DNA from: Gloeobacterales cyanobacterium ES-bin-313
GTDB taxonomy: Bacteria; Cyanobacteriota; Cyanobacteriia; Gloeobacterales; Gloeobacteraceae
Assembly (NCBI GenBank): GCA_014379585.1
Contig: JACMLN010000046.1
Location: 1 to 55,208, forward strand
Length of the DNA stretch: 55,208 nucleotides
Reading direction: 5' to 3'
Under the pieces are notes generated by a model. It searched no databases, was not told the origin of the DNA, and saw only the letters and a program-made list of their open reading frames with translations. Shown here piece by piece: positions 1 through 9,218 of this stretch. Position 1 is the stretch's first letter. Each line of letters begins with the position of its first letter. Both the position numbers and the translations under genes were made by a program.

Positions 1-392
1 ACGACATAGCTAAATGGCCCCATCGGAACAATAGGGGTCGTTCGGGCGAGAAAAACGGCGGCAAATCCCCGTTGGCGCACCCAAACTTCTAACTTCTGCC
101 AACGTTCTCCTCGTAACCAGCTGTAAACTACTGATTTCCCAAGGGTACGGGCGATGGTAAAACCGATGCCACAGCCAAGACAAGTACCAGCCCAGCCTAG
201 CAGCGATCCAAAATAGAATCCAAATACCGCTCCAAGGACAATATTGATCGGAAGAAAGAGCGGGAAAGGAAGGCTAGGCCGGACCGCAGAGAGGGCGAAA
301 CCCAAGAATGGTGCCCAAAAGCCCATACTGCGGAGGGCATCTTTAAGATGCTCTTGATCCCAAAGGCTTAAGAAACTTTGTACATCCATCAT
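1..392 (-). CDS. TVP38/TMEM64 (DedA-like) membrane protein, C-terminus cut off
   Basis: The reverse strand reads a hydrophobic protein that runs off the left edge, so only about 130 N-terminal residues are visible. They contain RPSLPFPLFLPINIVLGAVF and GWAGTCLGCGIGFTIARTLG, followed by a Trp/Arg-rich link and FLARTTPIVPMGPFSYV. This P-rich re-entrant loop, glycine-rich helix and R-T-x-P-x-x-P pattern is typical of the TVP38/TMEM64 (VTT domain) family of inner-membrane proteins, some of which move phospholipids between leaflets. Two consecutive ATG codons (392 and 389) can start it, and neither has a clear Shine-Dalgarno sequence. It is divergent from rne across about 400 bases. Confidence 0.75.
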   Translation of the reverse strand, partial: MMDVQSFLSLWDQEHLKDALRSMGFWAPFLGFALSAVRPSLPFPLFLPINIVLGAVFGFYFGSLLGWAGTCLGCGIGFTIARTLGKSVVYSWLRGERWQKLEVWVRQRGFAAVFLARTTPIVPMGPFSYV

Positions 393-776
393 CTCAGTCC
401 AGTGTGAATAACTCAAAAAATACTGTAACAGTCTGTCCGAAAACAAGGAAGTGACAAAGCGCACTGTTTTGGAGAGTTCCCATTTGCGGAATCAATTGAA
501 CCTCTCGGCCTCAAGACCCTAAGAATTACTCCAAAGAAAACTGACGGCACAGCATTCTTAACGATATAATTGCCGTAGTCGAACGCTAGCCAAGGCAGTC
601 GCACATGGTTGGCCTGATGATATTCAGATGGATATCTCTCTGAATCGGCTATCTTCTAGACAATTCATGATCCTTCAAAGTCCTTCGCCCTTTTTTGAGG
701 CGATCGCTTTGTCAGTTTCCGCAATCTTGCCGGATTTTTACCGCTGTGCTTACCCAAGCCGTGGCCGGCTCACCCG
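393..776. other. Intergenic region and probable rne leader
   Basis: No convincing gene is seen in these roughly 380 bases. A GCGATCGC palindrome (HIP1 octamer) lies at 700-707 next to a T-run (691-696). A short hairpin with arms AGCCG/CGGCT (757-770) lies just before the rne ribosome-binding site. Cyanobacterial rne genes are known to be autoregulated through long A/U-rich 5' leaders, so this stretch is a plausible leader, but no promoter could be assigned. Confidence 0.4.
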
Positions 777-788
777 CTAAGGAGTTAT

Positions 789-2672
789 ATGCCCAAGCAA
801 ATTATTATCGCGGAGCAGTACCGACTTGCCGCTGTTTTCGCTGAAGACCAAATCCAGGAACTCATCGTCGCTTCAGGCAACCATCAAGTCGGAGATATCT
901 ACCTCGGTATTGTTGAAAATGTCCTTCCAAGTATTGATGCTGCCTTCGTGAACATCGGTAATCCGGAACGCAATGGCTTTATTCATGTCACTGACCTCGG
1001 TCAAATTCGCCTACGCCGTTCCTCTGCTTCGATCAGTGAGCTAGTTGCGCCCCAGCAAAAAGTGCTCGTCCAGGTGATGAAGGAGCCAACCGGCAACAAA
1101 GGCCCACGCTTAACAGGCAATGTGAGCTTACCGGGACGCTTTCTCGTCTTGATGCCCTTTGGGCGGGGAGTGAATCTTTCGCGTCGGATCCGCGACGACG
1201 ACGAACGCAACCGTCTGCGTGCCCTCGCTGTGCTGATCAAACCCGCAGGCATGGGACTGCTAGTGCGCACTGAAGCAGCCAGCATGGATGAGCAAGGCAT
1301 TCTCGAAGATCTTGAAAATCTATTAAAACAGTGGGAAAAAATTCAAAGACAGACCACTGAAACCCGCGCCCCCGCTTTACTGAATCGCGACGAAGATTTT
1401 ATCCAACGGGTTCTCCGCGATGCCTACAGTACCCAGGTCAATCGGATCGTTGTCGATTCCCATGTCGGTGTCAAACGGGTCAAACAGCATTTAGTTAACT
1501 GGAACAACGGTCGGATGCCGCAAGGGATCTACATTGAGCACCACCGCGAACCAACCCCGATTCTCGATTACTTCCGCGTCAATGCGGCGATTCGCGAGGC
1601 ACTACGTCCCCGCGTCGATCTGCCGAGTGGTGGCTATGTAGTGATCGAACCTACCGAAGCGCTCACCGTGGTCGATGTCAACTCTGGTTCCTTTACTCGC
1701 TCAGCTACATCCCGCGAAACTGTGCTCTGGACGAACTGTGAGGCCGCTACTGAAATTGCTCGTCAACTCAAGCTTCGCAATATTGCTGGGGTGATCATCG
1801 TCGATTTCATCGATATGGATGCCCGCCGCGACCAACTGCAAGTCCTCGAACATTTCTCCAAGGCCCTCAAACCCGATAAATCTCGGCCTCAAATTGCCCA
1901 ACTCACCGAACTTGGCCTCGTCGAACTGACACGCAAACGCCAAGGCCAAAGTATCTACGAAATTTTTGGCAAAACTTGCCCCACCTGCGACGGCCTCGGG
2001 CTGTTGACCAACTTGCCAGGCCATCGCCATGACCACAGCGATCCTGTGCCTACCTTTGCCCCCACAGCCGAGGACTTTGAAGATCTCGAAGGGGACGATT
2101 ACAGTCCCAGCACGGCTCCAAGCGCTGATTTTGAAGACGACGAAAACGGTGACTTAGACCTCTCTTCCCACCCAGTCTTCAGAAACAACGACCGCCGCCG
2201 CCCTAACACTCCCCAAGCAAAAGTTCCGCTCGGGAACGGGGGGCCAGCCAATGCCAACCGCAATAATCGCCGCAACCGTGGCCGTGGCCGTGGCCGCGAC
2301 GATCTTGCCCCACGCACCCTTGAACCCATCGAGGCTTTGACACCTGTGCCCCTGCCGGAGGAGCCGTTGCCCGTCGTGAGCGTTCAGGCACCTGTAGTAG
2401 AAGACCTAGAGCCATCTGTCGATCACATTCCACCTGTGGAACAAGAAGTTCTCGCCTACATGGGACTGCCCGCCGATCTGTTGCGCAGAGAAGTGATTCC
2501 CATGGGCGACTCGGATATCTTGGTCGTTCGTCCACCGAATCTAGAATCTCTTGAAGAGTTGCTAGAACCTGAAGAAAGTAGCGACCCTCGCCGCCGCAAG
2601 CGTCGCCGCGTTGCCAAAAGTATCACTCCCCCCGAAGAAGTGACAGGTGACCCAACAGACATCGAGGAATAG
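789..2672 (+). CDS. rne: Ribonuclease E (cyanobacterial type)
   Basis: Endoribonuclease of the RNase E/G family, which cuts single-stranded A/U-rich RNA in mRNA decay and rRNA and tRNA processing. The order is an S1-like domain (about residues 35-110), 5'-sensor and RNase-H-like regions, then the DNase-I-like catalytic core. The two metal-binding aspartates are visible as D296 in VVDVNSGSF and D339 in IVDFIDMD. The zinc-link CPTC is C397-C400. The 627-residue length fits the short cyanobacterial form, which lacks the long E. coli scaffold tail. The tail here is acidic, then Gly/Arg-rich (RGRGRGRDD), and ends with PRRRKRRR near residue 605. In cyanobacteria such a basic patch recruits PNPase. 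The start has AAGGAG at the right distance. Confidence 0.97.
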   Translation: MPKQIIIAEQYRLAAVFAEDQIQELIVASGNHQVGDIYLGIVENVLPSIDAAFVNIGNPERNGFIHVTDLGQIRLRRSSASISELVAPQQKVLVQVMKEPTGNKGPRLTGNVSLPGRFLVLMPFGRGVNLSRRIRDDDERNRLRALAVLIKPAGMGLLVRTEAASMDEQGILEDLENLLKQWEKIQRQTTETRAPALLNRDEDFIQRVLRDAYSTQVNRIVVDSHVGVKRVKQHLVNWNNGRMPQGIYIEHHREPTPILDYFRVNAAIREALRPRVDLPSGGYVVIEPTEALTVVDVNSGSFTRSATSRETVLWTNCEAATEIARQLKLRNIAGVIIVDFIDMDARRDQLQVLEHFSKALKPDKSRPQIAQLTELGLVELTRKRQGQSIYEIFGKTCPTCDGLGLLTNLPGHRHDHSDPVPTFAPTAEDFEDLEGDDYSPSTAPSADFEDDENGDLDLSSHPVFRNNDRRRPNTPQAKVPLGNGGPANANRNNRRNRGRGRGRDDLAPRTLEPIEALTPVPLPEEPLPVVSVQAPVVEDLEPSVDHIPPVEQEVLAYMGLPADLLRREVIPMGDSDILVVRPPNLESLEELLEPEESSDPRRRKRRRVAKSITPPEEVTGDPTDIEE

Positions 2673-2780
2673 GTCTGCCCCCAAAACAGTGGACAAATTC
2701 AATAATCTTCGTGTATTATGTCTGTAGTATAAATCTGCAGACGTAACAGATGCTTGTCTGCGGAGCCACGGAGGTGGATG

Positions 2781-2981
2781 ATGATGTCCCTGCAAGGTCG
2801 GAACTGCCATGAGTGCGGCAGCAAAAATGTTCGGTTTTCTCGAAGGCGCGGTATCGAGTGGTTCGCCCCGTTCTTCGGTTTGATGAGCGTTCGTTGTCAA
2901 GAGTGCTCAGGGATCTTTGTCGTAGATCTCGCCGGGAACAAGACAAATTCTGGTATTCCAGGATTGCTGATGAATCCCTAG
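2781..2981 (+). CDS. Small zinc-ribbon protein
   Basis: A 66-residue protein with two CxxC pairs, CHECG near the N-terminus and RCQEC about 25 residues later, separated by a basic stretch and FAPFFGLM. This spacing is that of a rubredoxin-like zinc ribbon. GGAGG at 2770-2774 supports the ATG at 2781 or 2784; a longer TTG-started form is less likely. It follows rne on the same strand after about 110 bases. Function is unknown. Its stop overlaps that of the tiny convergent gene. Confidence 0.6.
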   Translation: MMSLQGRNCHECGSKNVRFSRRRGIEWFAPFFGLMSVRCQECSGIFVVDLAGNKTNSGIPGLLMNP

Positions 2982-3124
2982 GCACTCACGATGGGCAGCA
3001 CCAAAACGGACATGGTGCTGCTCTTGCCCCCTTCAAGTCCGCTCACAACGATGTAGCCAATTGCGGCCAAGAAAAGTGCAATCAAGGGCATCCAGAGAAT
3101 GCGCATCAAGATAATACGAATCAT
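2978..3124 (-). CDS. Candidate 48-residue single-helix membrane protein
   Basis: The reverse strand reads MIRIILMRILWMPLIALF and continues with LAAIGYIVVSGLEGGK before ending LPIVSA. This is one clear hydrophobic helix after a short basic N-terminus (R3, R8), followed by a small polar tail. The stop overlaps the stop of the convergent zinc-ribbon gene. There is no strong ribosome-binding site and no family was recognised. The charge and hydrophobicity pattern look coding, but a chance frame cannot be excluded. Confidence 0.38.
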   Translation of the reverse strand: MIRIILMRILWMPLIALFLAAIGYIVVSGLEGGKSSTMSVLVLPIVSA

Positions 3125-3302
3125 TGAGGGATGTTGCGAGAGCTTGCTTTAAAGATAAATCAATTTTCTGCATTCGTCCGCGCATCTCGTACCGAAGAAA
3201 TGTTGGCAGTGTGTAAAAAGATTTGGAGTGTCAGCCCAGACGGACCAATTGCATCGTAAGTTTGACTGGTATGGCAACACGCGATGGCACGAGGAGCAAC
3301 CG

Positions 3303-6155
3303 ATGAATCCCTTGCAAGCCCTTCAAAACTACGGCCAGTCCGTTTGGCTCGACTACATCCGGCGCAGTTTACTTACGAGTGGCGAACTTCAACGGCTCTT
3401 GGCTGAAGACGGACTGCGCGGCATGACTTCTAATCCGGCCATCTTCGAGAAGGCGATTGCAGGCAGCGCAGACTATAACGAAAGCCTCAAAAGTCTAGAA
3501 CTAGAAACAGATCTCGATGCAATGGCGCTCTACGAACATCTCGCCATTGCGGATATTCAACAGGCTGCCGATGGAATGCATGCCCTGTACCTGACTACGA
3601 AGAAACTGGATGGCTACATCAGCCTTGAAGTTTCACCCTATCTAGCAGAGGATACCGCTGGAACGATTGCGGAAGCCCAACGCCTTTGGAAAGCAGTCAA
3701 CCGCGAAAACCTCATGGTCAAAGTACCAGCCACTCCCGCTGGGGTTCCAGCCATTGAGACCTTGATTGCCGAAGGCATCAACATTAATGTCACCCTTTTG
3801 TTCGCCAAAGAAGCCTACGAACAAGTTGCGGAAGCGTACATCAGTGGCCTCGAAAAGTTTGCAGCGGCTGGTGGAGATGTTTCAAAAGTGGCCAGCGTCG
3901 CCAGTTTCTTTATTAGCCGAATTGATTCGGCAGTGGATGCCAAACTGAGCGCGAGTCTCAAGCAGGCAAGTGATCTGACGATTCAAGCCGACCTTACTAA
4001 AAGTCTCGGCAAAGTCGCGATTGCCAATGCCAAATTGACCTACCAACTCTACAAAGCGATCTACAGCACGGAGCGTTGGCAGGCGCTCGCCGCCCTCGGT
4101 GCCCAACCCCAACGCCTGCTTTGGGCCAGCACAGGCACCAAAAATCCGCAGTACCGCGATGTTCTCTACGTCGAAGAATTGATTGGAGCACAAACCGTCA
4201 ACACGATTCCACCAGCAACTTTCGATGCCTTCCGCGATCATGGTCTCGTGCGCAGCAGCCTCGAAGAGGATGTGGAAGCGGCTCAGGATATTATGGCTGG
4301 CTTGCCTCGACTGGGAATCACGTTTTCGGAGATTACCGATCAATTGCTCATTGAAGGTGTACAACTATTTGCCGATGCCTTCGATAAGTTGCTGACGACT
4401 GTCGAAGCGAAGCGCGAAGTGGTACTTGGCGAAAATTTAGATAGCCTCACCTACAGCCTGGCACCCGAACTTATGACAAAAGTCGAAGCCTCCCTTGAAG
4501 CTTGGCGCAGCAGTGGCAAAGTCCGCCGTCTCTGGCAGCGAGACGCTTCCCTCTGGTCGGGTACTGACGAAAATCAGTGGCTCGGTTGGTTGGGCATCAC
4601 TGAAGACCAACTTGCCCACATTGATCACCTTAAATCTCTCGCCGAGGAAGTCAAAGCAAGCGGATTGAAGCAAGTTTTGCTACTCGGTATGGGTGGTTCT
4701 AGTCTGGGGCCAGAAGTCCTTTGGACAACGTTTGGCAAAGCGGAGGGCTTTCTTGAACTCCATGTTTTAGACTCTACCGATCCTGCGCAGGTCGCCACTT
4801 TCGAGCAAAAGATTGACCTAGGCAACACCCTGTTTATCGTTTCGAGCAAATCCGGTGGCACCCTGGAGCCGAATATTTTCAAGCAATATTTTTACGAGCG
4901 CGTGAAGTCCGTCGTCGGTGCCGAAGAAGTCGGCAATCGCTTTATTGCTGTCACAGACCCCGGTTCCAAGATGCAGAAAGTTGCTGAAACCAGCCATTTT
5001 CGTCACATCTACTTTGGTCTAGCCAGCATCGGTGGCCGCTACTCGGTGCTTTCGGACTTCGGACTTGTTCCAGCCGCCGTGATCGGGATGGATGTGCCGC
5101 GATTCTTAGACGCTGCAGAAGTGATGGTGCATTCCTGTGCTGCGTCAGTGCCACCAGCCGCGAATCCCGGTGTGCTTCTCGGTACGATTCTTGGGGTGCT
5201 TGCCAAAGAAGGCAAAGACAAACTGACATTGATCACATCCCCTGGCATCTCGAATCTTGGTGCTTGGTTAGAGCAGCTGATCGCCGAATCCACAGGCAAA
5301 GAAGGGCATGGCATTATTCCTGTAGACCTCGAACCCCTTGCCCCACCTGAGTCCTACGGGAAAGACCGGATGTTCGTCTATGTTCGCCTCGAAGCTGGCA
5401 GTGACCCCGATCAAGATGCGGCTGTTGCGCTCCTCGAAGCCTCTGGCCAACCTGTGGTTCGGATCGCCATGGCCCACATCTACGAGTTGGGTCAAGAGTT
5501 TTTCCGTTGGGAAATTGCAACGGCTGTGGCTGGCGCGATCCTTGGCATTCACGCCTTCAACCAACCGGACGTGGAAGCAAGCAAGATCGTGACGCGGGAA
5601 TTGACCGAAGCCTTCGAAAAGAACGGTTCACTGCCTGCTGAAACCCCCATCTTTGCCGTCGATGGCATCGAACTCTACACAGATCCAATCAACGCCAAGG
5701 TATTGGCCGAGGCAGTTGGCCCTGAACCAACCCTGACAGGGTATCTTCGGGCGCACTTAGATCGCTTAGGGTCTGGAGACTACTTTGCTCTGCTCGCCTA
5801 CATCGAGATGAATGCCCCACACCAAAAGATTCTCCAAGCCATCCGCACGGCTGTCCGCGACCACAAACAATCGGCCACCTGCCTCGGCTTCGGACCGCGC
5901 TTCTTGCACTCCACAGGCCAAGCCTACAAAGGTGGCCCCAACTCCGGGGTCTTCTTGCAACTGACCTGCGATGACCCGATCGATCTGCCTGTACCCGACC
6001 AAAAGTACAGCTTCGGTGTCGTCAAAGCGGCTCAAGCCCGTGGCGATTTCGCTGTCCTCATCGAACGGGGCCGACGCGCCCTCCGCATCCACTTCAAAGA
6101 TCTAGAATCAGGTTTAGAACTTCTCCAGGGAGCAGTCTTAAAAGCGCTCCTCTGA
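3303..6155 (+). CDS. Bifunctional transaldolase / glucose-6-phosphate isomerase
   Basis: A 950-residue fusion of two sugar-phosphate enzymes. Residues about 1-370 are a transaldolase (sedoheptulose-7-P + glyceraldehyde-3-P to erythrose-4-P + fructose-6-P): GMTSNPAIFEKAI at the N-terminus, and Schiff-base K140 in LMVKVPAT. From about residue 400 to the end is a phosphoglucose isomerase: LLGMGGSSLGPEV, SSKSGGTLEPN, then GGRYSVLSDFG. The ATG at 3303 is chosen over an upstream GTG (3228) because GAGGAG sits six bases before it and the protein then begins like a transaldolase. The fused product, fructose-6-P, is the substrate of the second domain, linking the pentose phosphate pathway to glycolysis. 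Tal-Pgi fusions are known in several bacteria, including some cyanobacteria. Confidence 0.95.
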   Translation: MNPLQALQNYGQSVWLDYIRRSLLTSGELQRLLAEDGLRGMTSNPAIFEKAIAGSADYNESLKSLELETDLDAMALYEHLAIADIQQAADGMHALYLTTKKLDGYISLEVSPYLAEDTAGTIAEAQRLWKAVNRENLMVKVPATPAGVPAIETLIAEGININVTLLFAKEAYEQVAEAYISGLEKFAAAGGDVSKVASVASFFISRIDSAVDAKLSASLKQASDLTIQADLTKSLGKVAIANAKLTYQLYKAIYSTERWQALAALGAQPQRLLWASTGTKNPQYRDVLYVEELIGAQTVNTIPPATFDAFRDHGLVRSSLEEDVEAAQDIMAGLPRLGITFSEITDQLLIEGVQLFADAFDKLLTTVEAKREVVLGENLDSLTYSLAPELMTKVEASLEAWRSSGKVRRLWQRDASLWSGTDENQWLGWLGITEDQLAHIDHLKSLAEEVKASGLKQVLLLGMGGSSLGPEVLWTTFGKAEGFLELHVLDSTDPAQVATFEQKIDLGNTLFIVSSKSGGTLEPNIFKQYFYERVKSVVGAEEVGNRFIAVTDPGSKMQKVAETSHFRHIYFGLASIGGRYSVLSDFGLVPAAVIGMDVPRFLDAAEVMVHSCAASVPPAANPGVLLGTILGVLAKEGKDKLTLITSPGISNLGAWLEQLIAESTGKEGHGIIPVDLEPLAPPESYGKDRMFVYVRLEAGSDPDQDAAVALLEASGQPVVRIAMAHIYELGQEFFRWEIATAVAGAILGIHAFNQPDVEASKIVTRELTEAFEKNGSLPAETPIFAVDGIELYTDPINAKVLAEAVGPEPTLTGYLRAHLDRLGSGDYFALLAYIEMNAPHQKILQAIRTAVRDHKQSATCLGFGPRFLHSTGQAYKGGPNSGVFLQLTCDDPIDLPVPDQKYSFGVVKAAQARGDFAVLIERGRRALRIHFKDLESGLELLQGAVLKALL

Positions 6156-6252
6156 GCACAGAATCTAAGGAATTGTGAACTTCTTTTCGTCCGACTGTAA
6201 AATTGCTGGCTGATCGTTGAAGATATTTGCTTGCCCCAACTGAGGACTTAGG

Positions 6253-7194
6253 GTGTTTGCGCTTTCAGAAATTCTCGATGCGACTTGGGCAAGAGCAGCG
6301 GTATCGGAACAGTTCATCGTCTGGCGCGGTGAAGAGACCGAGTGGAAGCTGTTCTTGCCTGCCGAATGGCCGACCAAAGGTTGGCAGAGTGCGCCGTCAG
6401 ATCTCGTTATTGAGGGCACAGAGACGATCCGTTCGCTGATCGGTGGTGAAGAATGGCGGGTATTCGCCCTCGCATCGGAGCCTCTGATCGAAATCATTCG
6501 CCATTTTCCGAAAGTCGGGCATTGGGACGAAGATGAGGAGATCGAGACCTTTGCCCCCTTCTTGCAGGCGGGTATGGAGATATTAGGTTTGGATGCCCAG
6601 AGCTTTACGGTTCACTCCGATGGCAGCATTGAATTTCAGCCAGCCGGATTGCCCGACATCGATGCTTTCCACGTCGAGAAGCTGCTGGAAAAGAAACCGA
6701 AGCACTGGAAAATTCGCCCCCCCAAAGGGACTGGTTGGACAGCCCCATGGCAAATGCTTTGGCTGTGGATCGAAGGGGCAAAGCCGTTTTGGGCGAGTCA
6801 CTTTATCAATCCGGTGAACACACTCAGCAAGCCTTACGGCGATCTGAGCATTCCAGAAAGACCGACGTTTACAACGACAAAGCCAACGAAGCCCCTCGGT
6901 TTAGAGACCCTTCTTAATCAGTGTTCAAGCCAGGGGATGATCCCATCGGTTCAGATCTTGCCCTTCAAGGGGCAATGGACCGCCCAAGTGTACGTACACA
7001 CAAAGGGAGCACAGAGTCTAGTCAATATCCCTCAAGTGCAAACCCTAGCCGAAAGTTGCGGCTTCACAGGGCCTTGGACAACAACTTGGCAGTTGGAGCG
7101 CCAAGCAGACGGTTCGGAGCATTGGTGCCACTACGCGATCTCACCCCATGTGGATCTCGCCTTAGCCCTGAAATGGGTTTCGGGTCTGGCATGA
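6253..7194 (+). CDS. Conserved hypothetical protein, 313 residues
   Basis: Soluble, Trp-rich protein with no signal peptide or membrane helix and no recognised catalytic motif. It starts at GTG with GAGG seven bases upstream. A Lys/Pro-rich stretch (EKKPKHWKIRPPKGTGW, about residue 155) and a Thr-rich linker (about residue 200) separate an acidic N-terminal half from a C-terminal half. Its stop overlaps the next gene's start (ATGA), so it is probably translationally coupled to the HAD hydrolase. I do not recognise the family. Confidence 0.8.
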   Translation: MFALSEILDATWARAAVSEQFIVWRGEETEWKLFLPAEWPTKGWQSAPSDLVIEGTETIRSLIGGEEWRVFALASEPLIEIIRHFPKVGHWDEDEEIETFAPFLQAGMEILGLDAQSFTVHSDGSIEFQPAGLPDIDAFHVEKLLEKKPKHWKIRPPKGTGWTAPWQMLWLWIEGAKPFWASHFINPVNTLSKPYGDLSIPERPTFTTTKPTKPLGLETLLNQCSSQGMIPSVQILPFKGQWTAQVYVHTKGAQSLVNIPQVQTLAESCGFTGPWTTTWQLERQADGSEHWCHYAISPHVDLALALKWVSGLA

Positions 7195-7838
7195 CCCAAC
7201 TCGTCCTCTTTGATGCGGTCGGCACCCTATTCAGTGTGCGTGGCTCCGTGGGGAAAATTTATAGTGATTTCGCCGCGAATTACGGTGTTTCTCTACCACC
7301 CAGTGCCATCGATCAGCGCTTCGGGTCTGTTTTTGCGAAGCGACTCGCACCAACCGCCAACAGTCGCCAATGGTGGTATGAAACAGTCCAAGAAACGTTC
7401 GCGGGCTTATCTTTCACAGATTTTGATTCGTTTTTTGCCCAAGTCTATGACTACTTTGCGACAGGGGATGCTTGGTTTCTCTATCCAGAGACCCGCGAAG
7501 TATTGGAGGAACTCAAACAGCGGGGTCTGACTTTGGCCATCGTGTCAAATTTTGATGATCGCCTGTACACCGTGCTTGAAGCCTTGGCAGTACGCGATTT
7601 CTTTGCCGAAATTGGCATCTCCGCCGCTGTCGGTCACGCCAAACCGAGTCCGCTCCTGTTTGCCCATGTTTTAGAAAAGCTGAAGATTTCTGCCGATCAT
7701 GCCCTCCATATTGGCGATAGTGTTGAAGATGTGATTGGCGCAAAGGCCGCAGGCATCAAGGTTCTGCGCGTAGATCGTCGTCCGCAACCACAAGCACAGA
7801 CCGTGCCAAACCTAAAAGCGATTTTTGACTGGCTGTGA
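7191..7838 (+). CDS. HAD-superfamily hydrolase, REG-2-like
   Basis: A 215-residue haloacid-dehalogenase-fold protein. Motif I is LFDAVGTLF with nucleophile D8. The usual general-acid aspartate at D+2 is V10, as in the REG-2/HDHD3-like and dehalogenase-like branches (DAxGT). Motif II is IVSNFDD, motif III AKPSP, and motif IV HIGDSVEDVIGAKAAG. A helical cap lies between motifs I and II. The ATG overlaps the preceding stop by four bases (ATGA); the open frame extends much further upstream but would then overlap the previous gene. The substrate is unknown, and the D+2 change makes a classical phosphatase less certain. Confidence 0.85.
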   Translation: MTQLVLFDAVGTLFSVRGSVGKIYSDFAANYGVSLPPSAIDQRFGSVFAKRLAPTANSRQWWYETVQETFAGLSFTDFDSFFAQVYDYFATGDAWFLYPETREVLEELKQRGLTLAIVSNFDDRLYTVLEALAVRDFFAEIGISAAVGHAKPSPLLFAHVLEKLKISADHALHIGDSVEDVIGAKAAGIKVLRVDRRPQPQAQTVPNLKAIFDWL

Positions 7839-7895
7839 GGGAAGTAATTTGGTGCGCTACACTACACACTGCGTACCTGGGGCAAAGGGGTTTTT

Positions 7896-8336
7896 GTGGA
7901 ACGTTTTGAAGTCAGTGGAACCGTAAATCGTCCGGTCGAACAAGTTTGGGCAGCCCACGAAGATGTTCATCTCCTTGAGCGCATTTCACCACCGATTCCA
8001 GCCATCGAGCTGATCAACCCACCTAGCCACTGTCAAGCAGGTGCACGCTTCACGGTGCGGCTCAAGATGTTCCCCCCATTCGTTCAAACCGACTGGCAAG
8101 TAGAAATTGTCCGTTGGGATCCACCCCGCTGCTTCGTCGATCGCCAGGTTACTGGTCCTTTTTTGAGCTGGGAGCACACCCACCAGTTCAGTCCACTGAC
8201 GGACGATACGACGTTGATCGTCGAATCGATCCGCTTCGAACTCAATCCTTTGATCGATGGCACCCTCGTGCGAGCAGCGCTTGATTACATATTTCAATGG
8301 CGCTTGCGCAATCTGGTGCAGGTTTTGAGTGCTTAG
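7896..8336 (+). CDS. SRPBCC (START-like) fold protein
   Basis: A 146-residue protein beginning MERFEVSGTVNRPVEQVWAA, the standard opening of the SRPBCC/polyketide-cyclase-like family (beta strand then V-x-x-V-W helix). It ends with the long C-terminal helix ALDYIFQWRLRNLVQVL. These proteins form a hydrophobic cavity that binds lipids or other apolar ligands. GTG start with AAGGGG five bases upstream. It lies about 57 bases after the HAD gene and may share its transcript. The ligand is unknown. Confidence 0.8.
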   Translation: MERFEVSGTVNRPVEQVWAAHEDVHLLERISPPIPAIELINPPSHCQAGARFTVRLKMFPPFVQTDWQVEIVRWDPPRCFVDRQVTGPFLSWEHTHQFSPLTDDTTLIVESIRFELNPLIDGTLVRAALDYIFQWRLRNLVQVLSA

Positions 8337-8476
8337 GGCAGAGAAGTGCTCAATAGCAGCAAATGTTAGAACGCGCTGACAATTAAGTCGATTAACTTGC
8401 GGCTCCTGGTAGTGAATGTCCTCGGTGGGCATGCTGAAGTTAGCTTTTGTCACACCCCAGGATCCAGGTAATTTCC

Positions 8477-9085
8477 ATGAGAAGAATATCCTTACTAAGT
8501 TCTCTAGTCGGTCTAGGTGCCCTTGTACTAGCTCTTGGAGCAGACAATGCTGCGCAGGGAGCCACACTGGCAACTCCCTTGGATAACGATGTCAGTATTT
8601 TCGCGTTGCCATCGATCAAGATGACCTCAGATGCATCCGTTACGCCCCAGGCAATTACATCAGGGTTGCCTTCAACCGCCATAACAACGTCAGTAGGTGA
8701 TTCTCTCGGGACTTTCACTTACACGATTCCGCCTGGAGATACGATTGCCTCTGCCACTCTTTCGGGCACATTTACTGACAGCCGACTCCTACTATCGCCA
8801 GTGCTGTCTTTTACCTTGGATACGCTTTTGGTCGGAACCTCTACCGAAGGTAATTTCAGCTTCACAGTGCCAGTTAACATCTTCTCATCCCTCAGTGACG
8901 GTCTGAGCACCCTGAGATTTACGACTGGGTTACTGTTAAGCACCACCTATAGCTTTAGCAATTTAGCCCTTACAATCAATACCACCGCCGCCCCAGTGCC
9001 TGAGCCTTCGGTCATTCCGGGTCTTTTGCTTGTTGCCTGCCTCGGTGGCATCGTCGTATTCAAAGCCAAACAGACCGCCATCTAA
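8477..9085 (+). CDS. PEP-CTERM sorting-signal protein
   Basis: A 202-residue exported protein. The N-terminus has a signal peptide: MRRISLLSSLVGLGALVLAL, then a small-residue cleavage region near NAAQGA. The body is Thr/Ser-rich with beta character. The C-terminus shows the PEP-CTERM pattern: VPEPSV, a single hydrophobic helix (GLLLVACLGGIVVF), then basic KAKQ. In the PEP-CTERM system an exosortase cleaves at the tripartite tail and the protein goes to the surface or extracellular matrix. No exosortase is in the window. The start at 8477 is chosen because it begins the signal peptide. Confidence 0.85.
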   Translation: MRRISLLSSLVGLGALVLALGADNAAQGATLATPLDNDVSIFALPSIKMTSDASVTPQAITSGLPSTAITTSVGDSLGTFTYTIPPGDTIASATLSGTFTDSRLLLSPVLSFTLDTLLVGTSTEGNFSFTVPVNIFSSLSDGLSTLRFTTGLLLSTTYSFSNLALTINTTAAPVPEPSVIPGLLLVACLGGIVVFKAKQTAI

Positions 9086-9218
9086 GTTTTTCTCTGAAAC
9101 AGGAATTCTAGGTGGTAACACCTGGCAGCCACTGGCCATGCTTCAGGAGAACCGCTTTACCCAGTCCGTAGCCAATGAGCCTGTGAAAACCCTCAACATT
9201 TCGCGATAAGATTGCTCC

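Noticed and set aside
413-604. 63-codon reverse frame upstream of rne
   Set aside because: No ribosome-binding site, no family pattern, and it lies in the likely rne leader region.
7986-8573. 195-codon reverse frame opposite the SRPBCC gene
   Set aside because: Shadow of the sense gene; no recognisable motif or start signal.
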